From Acinetobacter gandensis (lineage in GTDB: Bacteria > Pseudomonadota > Gammaproteobacteria > Pseudomonadales > Moraxellaceae): DNA of 64,000 nt. The DNA lies in assembly GCF_001678755.1 (NCBI RefSeq), contig NZ_LZDS01000027.1, positions 162,900 through 226,899 of the forward strand. Reading direction: 5' to 3'. Shown in pieces: positions 1 to 9,751 of this stretch; the stretch's first letter is position 1, and each line of letters starts with the position of its first letter. The notes below the pieces were generated by a model that was given only the letters and a program-made list of their open reading frames with translations, did no database searches and had not been told where the DNA came from. The position numbers and the translations under genes were made by a program.

Positions 1-693
<693 letters not shown>

Positions 694-863
694 TTATACG
701 TCAAAGTTTAGAACGTTTGTGTGCGATTAAAGTCGATATTATTGATCATTGAAATCGTTTTGAGCTATATAGAATAGAGTTAACAACTATACCTAAATTA
801 TCTTGCATCTTTTTTAACTGAACAGGTGCATAATATTGGGTTCAGATTCAGCCCACTTATATT

Positions 864-3800
864 GTGGCTAATGACAAAAACATTTATGAAGAATTGGTTA
901 CAGGATCGTATATGACAGCGGTGTCGGGTGCTTATGCACAGCGCTTAATAATGACATTATTCCTTGTCTCATTTGGGATATATCTGTTCCTTGCAACAGT
1001 AACATACACACCATTTGATCCAGGTTGGATGCATTTATCCAGTGATACTCAGCAAGTGTCCAACGCCAGTGGTGTCGCAGGGGCGTGGATTGCTGATTTA
1101 CTCTTTGGATTTTTAGGCTGGGCCAGCCTGTTGATTCCGTTGTATCTGTTTATAGAAGCGATACAAGTGTGGTGGCCACGTAGCTTTCTAAACCGACCGT
1201 TTCGTTATGCTGCGCAATTCTTTATTCTGTTAGCTACGTCAAGCTTATTGTTCTTATTTTGGACGGTTCCTGAAGATACGCTTGAAAATGCTTCTGGCGG
1301 TATTATTGGCTATGAACTTGGGCAAAGTTTAGAGCAAATCCTCACTGTCTATGGTGCTGCAATCTTCCTGATCGCATTTTGGATCATGCTGTTCACACTT
1401 GCTTTTGGTATTAAGTGGAACAAAACTTGGGTAACGCTGAAAGCAACGCCTGCATATTTGCAAGATTTGTTCTATCGCAATGTGCCTGAAGGGGACACAG
1501 CATTTGATCGTACTGTTCCTACGGCTAAAAAAGATGTGGTAACAAGTACACCAAAACAAACAGTTGCATCGGTAACAGCAGCAAATGAACATCATGGCGT
1601 AGATGTCGATCCGATTGTGCGAGATCGTGTTGCAGAGCGATTATTTGATGATATTGCTGATAAAGAATTGAATGCACAGCAACAGCAAGAAAGTTTTGTT
1701 GATGAGCAAGATGATGAAGAATTAGAACAAGCGATTGCGAAAGCTCATCAGCTAGAGCAAGACAGTAAGCGTGTTGTCTCTTCAGGTGAAGTTTGGCGTG
1801 CATTGAATTCAAATGAAGATCAACGTCATAAACAAGATATCGACGCACTGCTAAAAGCTGCTGAAGAAGAGCAGCCTGTGTCACAAACCGCACATTTTCA
1901 CAATGTGGTTGAAACACAGCCGAATTTACAGCAATCTTTTGCTGAAAAGCCTGTCCAAAACCAAAAAGCGGTGGACTGGGATGATGATGAAATATTTGAT
2001 GAGCTGTTAGCTGCTGTTCCGAATAGTAAAACAGCAACTGATGTGCATAGTCCATTCAATATTTCTGAAGCGGATGTGTCAGCTCCTAATATGCCTACAA
2101 GTACAGTAGCAGCTGCTTCAGCAGTGACTCAAACTGCAACATTTAATTCAGCGCAACCAAAGAATATCGCTTTAGAAACTGATTTTGATGGTTTAGATGA
2201 TTTATTGGTTGAAGATGATGTGGTAGCAGCACGTTCAAATCCAGTTACAGAACAGCCTGTACGCACAGCCAGCAGCTATGCTCAATCTAGTCCATTAGTA
2301 CGTGCTGAAATTAATACCCAGCCTCAAACTTTTGTCACTGAAGATGAAAAAGCCCTAATCAGTTCAAATAAAGATGTATTCCGTGAAGTATGGCAAGAAA
2401 CTGCTGGTAAGCCTGACGAATTAGATCTTGAAGAAGATTTCGATCTAGATGCACCATTAACGGATGCAGCAGGTCGTCCGATGTCACGCGCTATGCAGGT
2501 TGCGCAAAAACGTTTAGATTTACCTACTTTGCCGGGGCTCGAGATACTGGATAAAGTTGATCCAAATAAAAAAGTGAATTTTACCGCTGAACAATTGGCT
2601 CGATTATCTGAACTTTTAGAAATTAAACTACAAGAATTTAACGTCAAAGCCAAAGTGGTTGAAGCACAGCCAGGGCCGGTAGTCACACGTTTCGAACTTG
2701 ATTTAGCACCGGGTGTGAAAGCCTCTAAAGTCACCAATATTTCGCGTGATTTGGCACGTTCAATGTCCATGGCTTCTGTGCGTGTGGTTGAGGTCATTCC
2801 GGGTAAACCCTATATCGGGATTGAAGTGCCGAATAGCTCACGTGAAATGGTTCGCCTCATTGAACTATTAGAAACACCTGCTTATCGTGATCCAAATGCC
2901 TTACTGAGTATGGCAATGGGTAAAGATATTTCGGGTAATCCAGTCTTGGCCGATTTAGCTAAAGCACCACATATGCTTGTAGCAGGGACAACAGGTTCTG
3001 GTAAATCAGTGGCTGTAAATGCGATGTTGCTTTCGATGCTGTTGAAATACACGCCGGAGCAGCTGCGCTTGATTATGATTGACCCAAAACAATTAGAACT
3101 TGCCAACTATAACGATATTCCACATTTATTGACACCAGTCGTGACCGACATGAAAGATGCAGTTAGTGCATTGAATTGGTGTGTGAATGAAATGGAGCGT
3201 CGTTATAAGCTCATGTCTTTGATGAAAGTGCGTAAGCTGACAGATTATAATCGTAAGATTGAAGAAGCGATCGCCAATGGTGAAGATCTGATTGATCCAA
3301 CGTGGAAGCCAGATGATTCTGCTACACAAAGTCGTGCACCTCGTTTACAAACGATGCCGTTGATTGTGATTGTTGCCGACGAATTTGCTGACATGATCAT
3401 GCAAGTGGGTAAAAAAGCAGAAGAAATGATTACGCGTTTGGCTCAAAAATCACGTGCTGCAGGGATTCATTTGTTGTTAGCGACACAGCGTCCAACTGTA
3501 GATGTGGTGACAGGTTTGATTAAAGCTAATATCCCAACGCGTGCAGCTTTGCGGGTAAATAGTAAATTGGATTCACGGACCATTTTGGATGCCGGCGGTG
3601 CAGAGGACTTACTTGGTCATGGGGATATGTTATTCCTTGGGCCAGGTAAGATTGAGCCAGAACGTGTGCACGGTGCGTTTATTTCAGACGATGAAGTAAA
3701 CCGTATTTGTGATGCATGGCGTGAACGTGGCGAGCCAAACTATGTGGATGAGATTCTGACGCCATACGACGAAGAACCAACTTCTCGCGGCTTTGAGGAT

Positions 3801-4001
3801 GGGGACGGTGGCTCAGATCGAGATGCTTTGTATGACCAATGCGTTAGCTTTGTACTGGAAACTCGTAAAGCTTCTACTTCTTCGCTGCAACGTAAATTTA
3901 GCCTCGGTTATAACCGTGCTGCACGTATCATCGACCAAATGGAAGAAAATGGTATCGTAAGTAGTATGGGACCAAATGGTAAGCGTGATATTTTGGTTTA
4001 A
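864..4001 (+). CDS. ftsK: DNA translocase FtsK
   Basis: Septum-located DNA pump that clears and aligns chromosome termini before XerCD resolution at division. The N-terminus (about residues 25-190) has several membrane segments. A long acidic, glutamine-rich linker follows (about 200-560). The RecA-like motor has Walker A GTTGSGKS near residue 710 and Walker B IVIVADEFADM near 835. The C-terminal gamma winged helix (LQRKFSLGYNRAARIIDQME) reads KOPS sites. At about 1045 residues it is shorter than E. coli FtsK, mainly in the linker. The given start is a GTG; an ATG at 912 is an alternative. A hairpin terminator follows directly. Confidence 0.96.
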   Translation: MANDKNIYEELVTGSYMTAVSGAYAQRLIMTLFLVSFGIYLFLATVTYTPFDPGWMHLSSDTQQVSNASGVAGAWIADLLFGFLGWASLLIPLYLFIEAIQVWWPRSFLNRPFRYAAQFFILLATSSLLFLFWTVPEDTLENASGGIIGYELGQSLEQILTVYGAAIFLIAFWIMLFTLAFGIKWNKTWVTLKATPAYLQDLFYRNVPEGDTAFDRTVPTAKKDVVTSTPKQTVASVTAANEHHGVDVDPIVRDRVAERLFDDIADKELNAQQQQESFVDEQDDEELEQAIAKAHQLEQDSKRVVSSGEVWRALNSNEDQRHKQDIDALLKAAEEEQPVSQTAHFHNVVETQPNLQQSFAEKPVQNQKAVDWDDDEIFDELLAAVPNSKTATDVHSPFNISEADVSAPNMPTSTVAAASAVTQTATFNSAQPKNIALETDFDGLDDLLVEDDVVAARSNPVTEQPVRTASSYAQSSPLVRAEINTQPQTFVTEDEKALISSNKDVFREVWQETAGKPDELDLEEDFDLDAPLTDAAGRPMSRAMQVAQKRLDLPTLPGLEILDKVDPNKKVNFTAEQLARLSELLEIKLQEFNVKAKVVEAQPGPVVTRFELDLAPGVKASKVTNISRDLARSMSMASVRVVEVIPGKPYIGIEVPNSSREMVRLIELLETPAYRDPNALLSMAMGKDISGNPVLADLAKAPHMLVAGTTGSGKSVAVNAMLLSMLLKYTPEQLRLIMIDPKQLELANYNDIPHLLTPVVTDMKDAVSALNWCVNEMERRYKLMSLMKVRKLTDYNRKIEEAIANGEDLIDPTWKPDDSATQSRAPRLQTMPLIVIVADEFADMIMQVGKKAEEMITRLAQKSRAAGIHLLLATQRPTVDVVTGLIKANIPTRAALRVNSKLDSRTILDAGGAEDLLGHGDMLFLGPGKIEPERVHGAFISDDEVNRICDAWRERGEPNYVDEILTPYDEEPTSRGFEDGDGGSDRDALYDQCVSFVLETRKASTSSLQRKFSLGYNRAARIIDQMEENGIVSSMGPNGKRDILV

Positions 4002-4024
4002 TCAATTGGATTAGATCTTTCTCT

Positions 4025-4048
4025 AAAACCTGCTTCGGCAGGTTTTTT
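4025..4048 (+). terminator. Rho-independent terminator of ftsK
   Basis: Nine-base-pair stem (AAAACCTGC / GCAGGTTTT) with a TTCG tetraloop, ending in a T run, 23 bp after the ftsK stop. The A run on the left arm could also serve the convergent LysR gene. Confidence 0.9.
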
Positions 4049-4057
4049 AGTACTGAA

Positions 4058-4951
4058 TTAATTTGATTGATAAAATTTTTGCTGAGCTAATTCAATGAAG
4101 GCTTTGCATGCTGGACTTATTAATTGTTGATTTTTAACTGCGAGTCCAATCTGTCGTTGCGTATTAGGTGAAAGTGGACGTTTCACCACATGCGGATGTA
4201 AAGCTAATAATTCTTTGGGCATAGCCATATCTGCAACGATAGCGATACCTTCTTGTAAATTCACCATATTTAAAATGGTTAAAAGTTGCGACATTTGATA
4301 GGTGATTTTGGGTTGAATTTGATGTTGTTGCAGTAACTTTTCCACATGAGACTGACTACCTGCACGGGTCATAATAAAAGGGTAGTTTTGAATATCTTGA
4401 ATATTCAGTTTAGCTTGTTGCGCGACTTCAAATGAATCCGGAATGAGCGCAATAAAGATGTCTTTTATCAGTGGGAATGTGACCAGTTGCGATTTTGGAA
4501 GAACAGCAAAACCGACATCAACTTGTCGCTCCGCAATCCACTGAGATACTTCCGCATCGGTGCCTTCCTCGACAAAAATTTCAATATGTGGATAGCGTTC
4601 ACGATAGGCTTTTAAAAGTTCAGGTAAAAGGTGGATTGAGCTAGAGGAGCCAAAAGAACCAATTCTTAAAGTTCCTTGTTGGATACCATGAGCGGCATTT
4701 ACTTCCTGCTGCATGATTTGTGTTGTATTGAGTACTTCCTTTGCGTGTAGTAGAAGTTGTTGGCCGATATGTGTTAGGGCAATAGCGCCTTGCTCACGGC
4801 TAAATAAGCTGACATTCCAATGTTGCTCTAAGCATTTTAAAGCATGCGATACCGCAGATTGAGTAATACCAAGTTGGCGCGCCGCGAGCGTAAAACTATG
4901 TTGCTCTGCGACTTTGACAAATATTTCGAGTTGAGAGAATGTCATTGCCAT
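4058..4951 (-). CDS. LysR-family transcriptional regulator
   Basis: DNA-binding regulator of 297 residues, the usual LTTR length. The N-terminal winged helix (residues about 3-62) reads FSQLEIFVKVAEQHSFTLAA then TQSAVSHALKCLEQ, a classic LTTR helix-turn-helix. The remainder is the periplasmic-binding-protein-like effector domain. It is transcribed away from the AEC-family permease that starts 100 bp away. Such divergent pairs are often regulator and target, so control of the permease is a reasonable inference. The effector is unknown. An ATG two codons downstream (4945) is an equally possible start. Confidence 0.9.
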   Translation of the reverse strand: MAMTFSQLEIFVKVAEQHSFTLAARQLGITQSAVSHALKCLEQHWNVSLFSREQGAIALTHIGQQLLLHAKEVLNTTQIMQQEVNAAHGIQQGTLRIGSFGSSSSIHLLPELLKAYRERYPHIEIFVEEGTDAEVSQWIAERQVDVGFAVLPKSQLVTFPLIKDIFIALIPDSFEVAQQAKLNIQDIQNYPFIMTRAGSQSHVEKLLQQHQIQPKITYQMSQLLTILNMVNLQEGIAIVADMAMPKELLALHPHVVKRPLSPNTQRQIGLAVKNQQLISPACKAFIELAQQKFYQSN

Positions 4952-5051
4952 GAGGAATCACTCATTTTGGTATGAATTATGATGAGGATTATATTGTGCA
5001 CCATGAACGGTTAAAGATGAAATAGATCCGCTATTTCAAGGCAAAAAAAGC

Positions 5052-5954
5052 ATGAATATTGTGGTGGCATTATTCCCTTTGGTGGCATTAATTGCGATGG
5101 GACATGTGCTAAAAAGGACTCAGTTTGTTAAAGATGAATTTTGGGCCAATTCTGAGAAACTGAATTATTTTATTATGTTTCCTGTGCTGCTTTTTTTAAA
5201 TGTATCTGCGGTACAACTGGATATGCAAACTGTATCGCGCATGCTCACTGTTTTAGTGCTAGGTACATTAATCGCAAGTGCAGTACTTTGGGGTATTAAG
5301 CAATTTACACATATCCCAGTACAACGTTTTGGTGTTTATGTACAAAGTCATATTCGTTTTAATACCTATATTGGCTTGTCATTAATGGGGGCGCTGTTTG
5401 GCTCAGAAGGCATGCAAATGTTTGCGATGTTGATTGCTGTGGCTGTTCCTTTGGTGAATATCATTTCTGTCCTGTCTTTTTCCAATATCAGCGTTAAACA
5501 GCTTGGACAAACCTGTATTTCTATCGCGAAAAATCCGCTCATTCTAGGTTGTGTAGTCAGTGTTCTATTTAATTTATCAGGTCTCACCTTATTTAATGGT
5601 TTAACCGAGCTGCTAAAAATATTGGCGGGAATGAGTTTGCCTTTGGGTTTATTGTCTGTGGGAGCGGCATTACAGTTTCAGCAGATGCGTGCAGATGTAC
5701 GTCGTCTGAGTTTAAATACGATTGGGCGATTAGTTTTAATGCCGAGTTTGGCTTATGTGATAAGTAGTTGTCTGGGTTTAACTGATTTTGAACGGATAAT
5801 TTTAGTGGTATTTTTTGCTTTGCCGACTGCATCATCATCCTATATTTTAACGCGCTACTATCAAGGGGATGCGCAACTAATGGCTGCGATTATTAGCGTG
5901 CAGACTATTGGTTTTGGCTTGATTTTCCCAGTTTTAATGTTGATTGTGCATTAA
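5052..5954 (+). CDS. AEC-family (auxin efflux carrier-like) permease
   Basis: Integral inner-membrane protein of 300 residues with about ten hydrophobic segments in two similar halves, as in the AEC/malonate transporter family. The start MNIVVALFPLVALIAMGHVL and the C-terminal YYQGDAQLMAAIISVQTIGF segment are typical of the family. In bacteria these proteins move organic acids or related anions; the substrate here cannot be read from sequence. It diverges from a LysR regulator, which may control it. Confidence 0.82.
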   Translation: MNIVVALFPLVALIAMGHVLKRTQFVKDEFWANSEKLNYFIMFPVLLFLNVSAVQLDMQTVSRMLTVLVLGTLIASAVLWGIKQFTHIPVQRFGVYVQSHIRFNTYIGLSLMGALFGSEGMQMFAMLIAVAVPLVNIISVLSFSNISVKQLGQTCISIAKNPLILGCVVSVLFNLSGLTLFNGLTELLKILAGMSLPLGLLSVGAALQFQQMRADVRRLSLNTIGRLVLMPSLAYVISSCLGLTDFERIILVVFFALPTASSSYILTRYYQGDAQLMAAIISVQTIGFGLIFPVLMLIVH

Positions 5955-5995
5955 CTGAAAAAAGGGTAGAGAGTGCTAGATTTAATAAAAGAGTT

Positions 5996-6023
5996 AATAA
6001 AAAAGCCTGCATGATGCAGGCTT
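5996..6023 (-). terminator. Terminator of the PA4642-like gene
   Basis: Perfect nine-base-pair inverted repeat (AAGCCTGCA, TGA loop, TGCAGGCTT) at 6003-6023. The A-rich stretch on its left reads as a U run on the minus strand, 17 bp past the stop of the minus-strand gene. Confidence 0.85.
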
Positions 6024-6039
6024 GTTGCAAGATTCGCAG

Positions 6040-6327
6040 CTAAGCAAATTTTGCCAATACTTCAAGGAAACCCGCACTTTGACGTGGGTACTGTGCAATC
6101 ACATCATGGATGCGCTGACCTTCAGGATTGGTTGCATTTACATCACGGCCATCGGCAACAAACTGAGTCAAAAGACGTTCATAGTCATTCGGACGCATAT
6201 GTTTGAATGCATGGTAGAGTACGTGAAAGTCGCCATTCACTCCTTCAGGAGGAAGCTGAGTTAAGTAGGCAAATACACGCTCGTCTGACCATTCTTCATT
6301 GAACGTTGCTGGCTGAGATAATGCCAT
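6040..6327 (-). CDS. PA4642-like small conserved protein
   Basis: Small soluble protein of 95 residues, with no signal peptide or membrane segment. Its sequence (MALSQPATFNEEWSDERVFA, then YHAFKHMRPNDYERLL) matches my memory of a short conserved family of unknown function in Pseudomonas and Acinetobacter (PA4642-like). A GGAGA-like site sits before the ATG, and a terminator follows. The gene stands alone between convergent and divergent neighbours. Function is unknown. Confidence 0.8.
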   Translation of the reverse strand: MALSQPATFNEEWSDERVFAYLTQLPPEGVNGDFHVLYHAFKHMRPNDYERLLTQFVADGRDVNATNPEGQRIHDVIAQYPRQSAGFLEVLAKFA

Positions 6328-6430
6328 CGCAATCTCCTTGCTGGTTTAATCATAAAAAAGGCAAAAATGAGTACGCAAGTAAAATGGTTTTATTCGCCAT
6401 CTCTAAGTTAAGCGACTCATTTTAGGGTTG

Positions 6431-6628
6431 GATCAAAAGTTATACTTAGTTATCCCGTTTACTCGAAGCAAAGCTTTTGATCTCACAAAGGAATAAAACT
6501 AATCCAGCCAACTCGAAGGATAGCTTCTCGTCTTGCGGCTGGGTAAAGTAGAAACTAATGATTCAGCTACTTCGAAGCAAAGCTTCTCGTCTTACGGCTG
6601 GGTAAAGCAGCGCTTTACTGATCCAGCC
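6431..6628. repeat. Intergenic hairpin/imperfect repeat cluster
   Basis: The 347-bp gap between the PA4642-like gene and minE holds three diverged copies of a unit starting TCGAAG (6463, 6513, 6572), each including AAGCTT or a close variant. There are also inverted repeats: GATCAAAAG (6431) pairs with CTTTTGATC (6474). GGCTGG-GTAAAGC (6596-6608) pairs with GCTTTAC...CCAGCC (6612-6628) as a long stem. It lies 3' of minE. It may be a dispersed palindromic element or mRNA 3'-end structure; no ORF is supported. Confidence 0.7.
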
Positions 6629-6674
6629 TCATATTTTGCCTTGATTCAATATGCTTGACTAATCAGAATTCAGA

Positions 6675-6947
6675 TTAACGTTCTTCAGGCAAATTGATAT
6701 TCATTTCAAGCATTTCTATATTCGCTTCTGAACGAACAGACATTTGAATATGTTGTTCATCTACACCACGAACATAGCGGTTAACCACTTGCATGATTTC
6801 TTTTTTCATCATGTCAATCTTTTCAGGGCTCAGGCGTTTACCTAAACCATTTTCAGATGCTACGATGACTTTTAAACGATCTTTTGCCGTTTGTGCACTA
6901 GACGGTTTTTCGTCGTTGCTAAAAAGTTTACTCCAAAATCCTGCCAT
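6675..6947 (-). CDS. minE: Cell division topological specificity factor MinE
   Basis: Stimulates the MinD ATPase and drives Min oscillation so that the division ring forms at mid-cell. The 90-residue protein starts MAGFWSKLFS, a membrane-targeting amphipathic start. It contains the anti-MinCD region with LKVIVASENG and then a dimerisation domain. A longer frame exists upstream, but the ATG at 6947 lies two bases after the minD stop and matches the family start. Third gene of the minCDE operon. Confidence 0.96.
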   Translation of the reverse strand: MAGFWSKLFSNDEKPSSAQTAKDRLKVIVASENGLGKRLSPEKIDMMKKEIMQVVNRYVRGVDEQHIQMSVRSEANIEMLEMNINLPEER

Positions 6948-6949
6948 GA

Positions 6950-7771
6950 TTACGCTCCAAATAGACGTGCTAACCAACCTTTAGGTTTTACCGTAATATG
7001 ACGGTAAGGGCGCTCTTCACCTAAGAAGCGAGCCACTAAGTCATCGTAGGCTTGACCCGCTGACTCTTCAGTAAAGAGAATTACAGGTTTACCTTCGTTT
7101 GATGCTTGAAGCACGCTCTTACATTCAGGAATTACACCCAAAGTTGGTACGCGTAAAATATCTTTTGAAATGTCATCAATCGTCAACATTTCTTGCTTAT
7201 CTGCACGTTCAGGGTTGAAACGTGTGATACATAGGTGTTTACGGATACGACCTTCGTTGTTTTCTACTTTTTTGGTTTTGCTATCAAGCATACCAATGAT
7301 ACGGTCAGAGTCACGTACTGAAGAAATTTCAGGGTTGGTCACAATGATTGCTTCATCGGCATGGTACATCGCCAAAATTGCACCACGCTCAATACCTGCT
7401 GGTGAGTCACAGATAATGTAATCAAACTCTTGAGAAAGTTCGTCCATTACACGTGCTACACCTTCATCAGTTAACGCATCTTTGTCACGTGTTTGTGATG
7501 CAGGAAGAATGTAGAGATTTTCAATATCTTTATCGCGGATAAGCGCTTGTTGTAATCGAGCTTCGTTATTTAATACGTTCACAAAGTCATATACAACGCG
7601 GCGTTCACAGCCCATGATTAAGTCAAGGTTACGTAAACCCACATCAAAGTCGATCACAACAGTTTTGTGGCCACGTAGGGCAAGACCTGTTGCAAAAGAT
7701 GCGCTTGTAGTTGTTTTACCTACGCCACCTTTACCTGATGTTACGACAACAATTTTCGCCACCGAATCCAC
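6950..7771 (-). CDS. minD: Septum site-determining ATPase MinD
   Basis: Peripheral membrane ATPase of the Min system, 273 residues. The deviant Walker A motif KGGVGKTT is near residue 13. The C-terminal amphipathic membrane-targeting helix (KGWLARLFGA) is intact. It recruits MinC to the membrane and is released by MinE. It is tightly packed with minE (two-base gap) and lies 56 bp after minC. Confidence 0.97.
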   Translation of the reverse strand: MDSVAKIVVVTSGKGGVGKTTTSASFATGLALRGHKTVVIDFDVGLRNLDLIMGCERRVVYDFVNVLNNEARLQQALIRDKDIENLYILPASQTRDKDALTDEGVARVMDELSQEFDYIICDSPAGIERGAILAMYHADEAIIVTNPEISSVRDSDRIIGMLDSKTKKVENNEGRIRKHLCITRFNPERADKQEMLTIDDISKDILRVPTLGVIPECKSVLQASNEGKPVILFTEESAGQAYDDLVARFLGEERPYRHITVKPKGWLARLFGA

Positions 7772-7827
7772 TCCTGTTATGGTTTAAATCCCCTTTTTTT
7801 AATAGGGGTTTGGTGCTTATTTATACA

Positions 7828-8544
7828 TTAAAATTGCAAAGCTTCAAATACTAGCTCTTGCTGGTCATTCAAATAAATATGAACTGGCTGTTTTACCACA
7901 TGGGGTGGAATATCATCTGCCACGCAATATGTCCCTGCAATAGAAACTAATTCTGCTTCTAAAGAGTGACAGAAAATGCGTGCCGCATGGTTGCCACCCG
8001 CTCCGGCAATGACTCTACCACGCGCGCTACCATAAATATGTATATTTCCTGAAGCAATTGCTTCAGAGCCGCTGTTTATACCTGCATTGATAATGATATC
8101 GCCATGATCTTGAACGATACATTGACCAGTACGCAATATTTCATTGTGATAAGAGGTGATATGACGAATTGCAGGTGCTGCGGTAACAACCGGCTGATCT
8201 TCAGTTACAGGCGCAGCAACAGGTTCTTCAACCACTTGTTCACGTGTTGGCTTCACTTGTTGAAGTTGACGGTCTGCTGGAACAACAGGGAACTGAATCG
8301 CACGTGCTTGTTCCGATAAAGGACCTTCTGTCACACCAATAGGCTGTATATCTAGGCTAATTAAAAGCTGAATGAGCGCAATCAACTCTTGATCAACAGT
8401 ACTTTCAATAACAGCGAGTGTTCCAGGTGGAAATGCTTTTTGGAACATTGGAGTGAGTTGCTGGCGGATCGCATCATGATCATTGGTATCGAGGTGAATG
8501 CGAATCGCATTGACCATTTTGCCTTTTATCCGTATATCAGCCAT
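7828..8544 (-). CDS. minC: Septum site-determining protein MinC
   Basis: FtsZ polymerisation inhibitor, 238 residues. The N-terminal FtsZ-binding domain is followed by a proline/valine-rich linker (about 105-125). The C-terminal beta-helical MinD-binding domain carries the conserved repeats IRTGQ-type, [20 protein letters not shown] and GRVIAGAGG. It is the first gene of the minCDE operon and starts at an ATG after a short AT-rich leader. Confidence 0.96.
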   Translation of the reverse strand: MADIRIKGKMVNAIRIHLDTNDHDAIRQQLTPMFQKAFPPGTLAVIESTVDQELIALIQLLISLDIQPIGVTEGPLSEQARAIQFPVVPADRQLQQVKPTREQVVEEPVAAPVTEDQPVVTAAPAIRHITSYHNEILRTGQCIVQDHGDIIINAGINSGSEAIASGNIHIYGSARGRVIAGAGGNHAARIFCHSLEAELVSIAGTYCVADDIPPHVVKQPVHIYLNDQQELVFEALQF

Positions 8545-8669
8545 ATTGAATCCTTGAGACTTCTAACTATTGCTATTGTGCCGAAGTAGTTATGTTGTAA
8601 ATAGAGCAAATCCTAGAACAATTTCCAGCAATACTCTAGAGATGTTGCTAATTATTTTTGACTGAGTGT

Positions 8670-9734
8670 TTATTCTGTAGCTTGGTCTTGTTCTTGCATA
8701 ATTTGCTGCCATTGTTTGACTTTAACTTGTTTGCGAATGGCTTCTAAACTTTCAAAAACAGCTGAACGAACCAATTCATCTAATTTTTCATTATTTTCAA
8801 TTTCAATACGAGTGATTCGATTCGAAATATCTAAATAAAAGTTAGGTTTACTTTGCGTCGATTGATTTGGATAAGCCAATGGTGAAATCAAACCTTCAGT
8901 AATGTTTTCTCCCAAACGCTGACCAATACTTTGAATTTGCTGTTCAATACGACTACCCACAATCGGAATGAGTCGAAGTAACTGAGTCAGTTCTGGAGTA
9001 TCTTCAATTGCTTGACTGACAATTTGTCCCACATTTTTCGCAATTAGGTCTCGCTCGGCACGTAATTCTTTGGTTAAATTTTCTTGTAAAATTTCGGCCA
9101 AAACTTGTGTAAACAAATCACGATGGTGCTGTACCACATTGCTAATCAAATCTTTATGTGTGGTACTGGTATTCAGCTCATGCTTAATCCCATCGAGTAC
9201 CGTTAATACCACACGATCAGAGAGTTCTTCCATAATCACGCGATAATAAAATAAGGCTTTCTTTTGAATAGACGAAGGGATGATTTGGTAGCCCATTTCA
9301 TACAAACGATAAGCGATGACACCTGCACGGAATAATCGTAAAAAGCGTAGGTGGGGGATAATGGCTAAAATTTCATACCAATGAATAAATGGGAAGAAAA
9401 ACCAACGTTGATGATGTTTGTTGATAATGGCATAGGCCCAACGCACCACTAATTCTACAATCAAGAAGATGATAAACCACGCTTCAGTGGTTATAACCCA
9501 AGGATGTAAATGCTCGCGGTAAAAACTAAGCACATCTGGCAGATGGATGCTATTAAAGAACCAACTGCCTAAATTGCTCATTAAGAAAAAGTTCATGCAC
9601 AGGCAGAACAAGTTAAAAACAATAATGAACACCATAAAAGTGTCATAGACCAAGAACAGCTTAAACGACCAGCTATTTGGATTGACCCGATGGTATTTCG
9701 ACTTTTTGTTTTGTTGCTGTGTGTTCTGCGTCAT
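8670..9734 (-). CDS. Multi-pass membrane protein with voltage-sensor-like segment
   Basis: Unnamed membrane protein of 354 residues. Its N-terminal half has about four hydrophobic segments (about 28-50, 80-105, 118-130 and onward). These are followed by an arginine-spaced stretch (HLRFLRLFRAGVIAYRL) that resembles the S4 helix of voltage-gated ion-channel superfamily proteins. The C-terminal half is soluble and largely helical, ending in a charged coil. No pore selectivity filter is apparent, so it may be a sensor-like or regulatory membrane protein. It lies 17 bp after the upstream acyltransferase gene, probably co-transcribed. I do not recognise a specific function. Confidence 0.75.
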   Translation of the reverse strand: MTQNTQQQNKKSKYHRVNPNSWSFKLFLVYDTFMVFIIVFNLFCLCMNFFLMSNLGSWFFNSIHLPDVLSFYREHLHPWVITTEAWFIIFLIVELVVRWAYAIINKHHQRWFFFPFIHWYEILAIIPHLRFLRLFRAGVIAYRLYEMGYQIIPSSIQKKALFYYRVIMEELSDRVVLTVLDGIKHELNTSTTHKDLISNVVQHHRDLFTQVLAEILQENLTKELRAERDLIAKNVGQIVSQAIEDTPELTQLLRLIPIVGSRIEQQIQSIGQRLGENITEGLISPLAYPNQSTQSKPNFYLDISNRITRIEIENNEKLDELVRSAVFESLEAIRKQVKVKQWQQIMQEQDQATE

Positions 9735-9751
9735 ATAAAGTTTCTTCTTAA

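Noticed and set aside
1525..2055. Long open frame on the minus strand opposite the ftsK linker
   Set aside because: It is a shadow of the repetitive Gln/Glu-rich linker; the product is low-complexity and no ribosome-binding site or family is seen.
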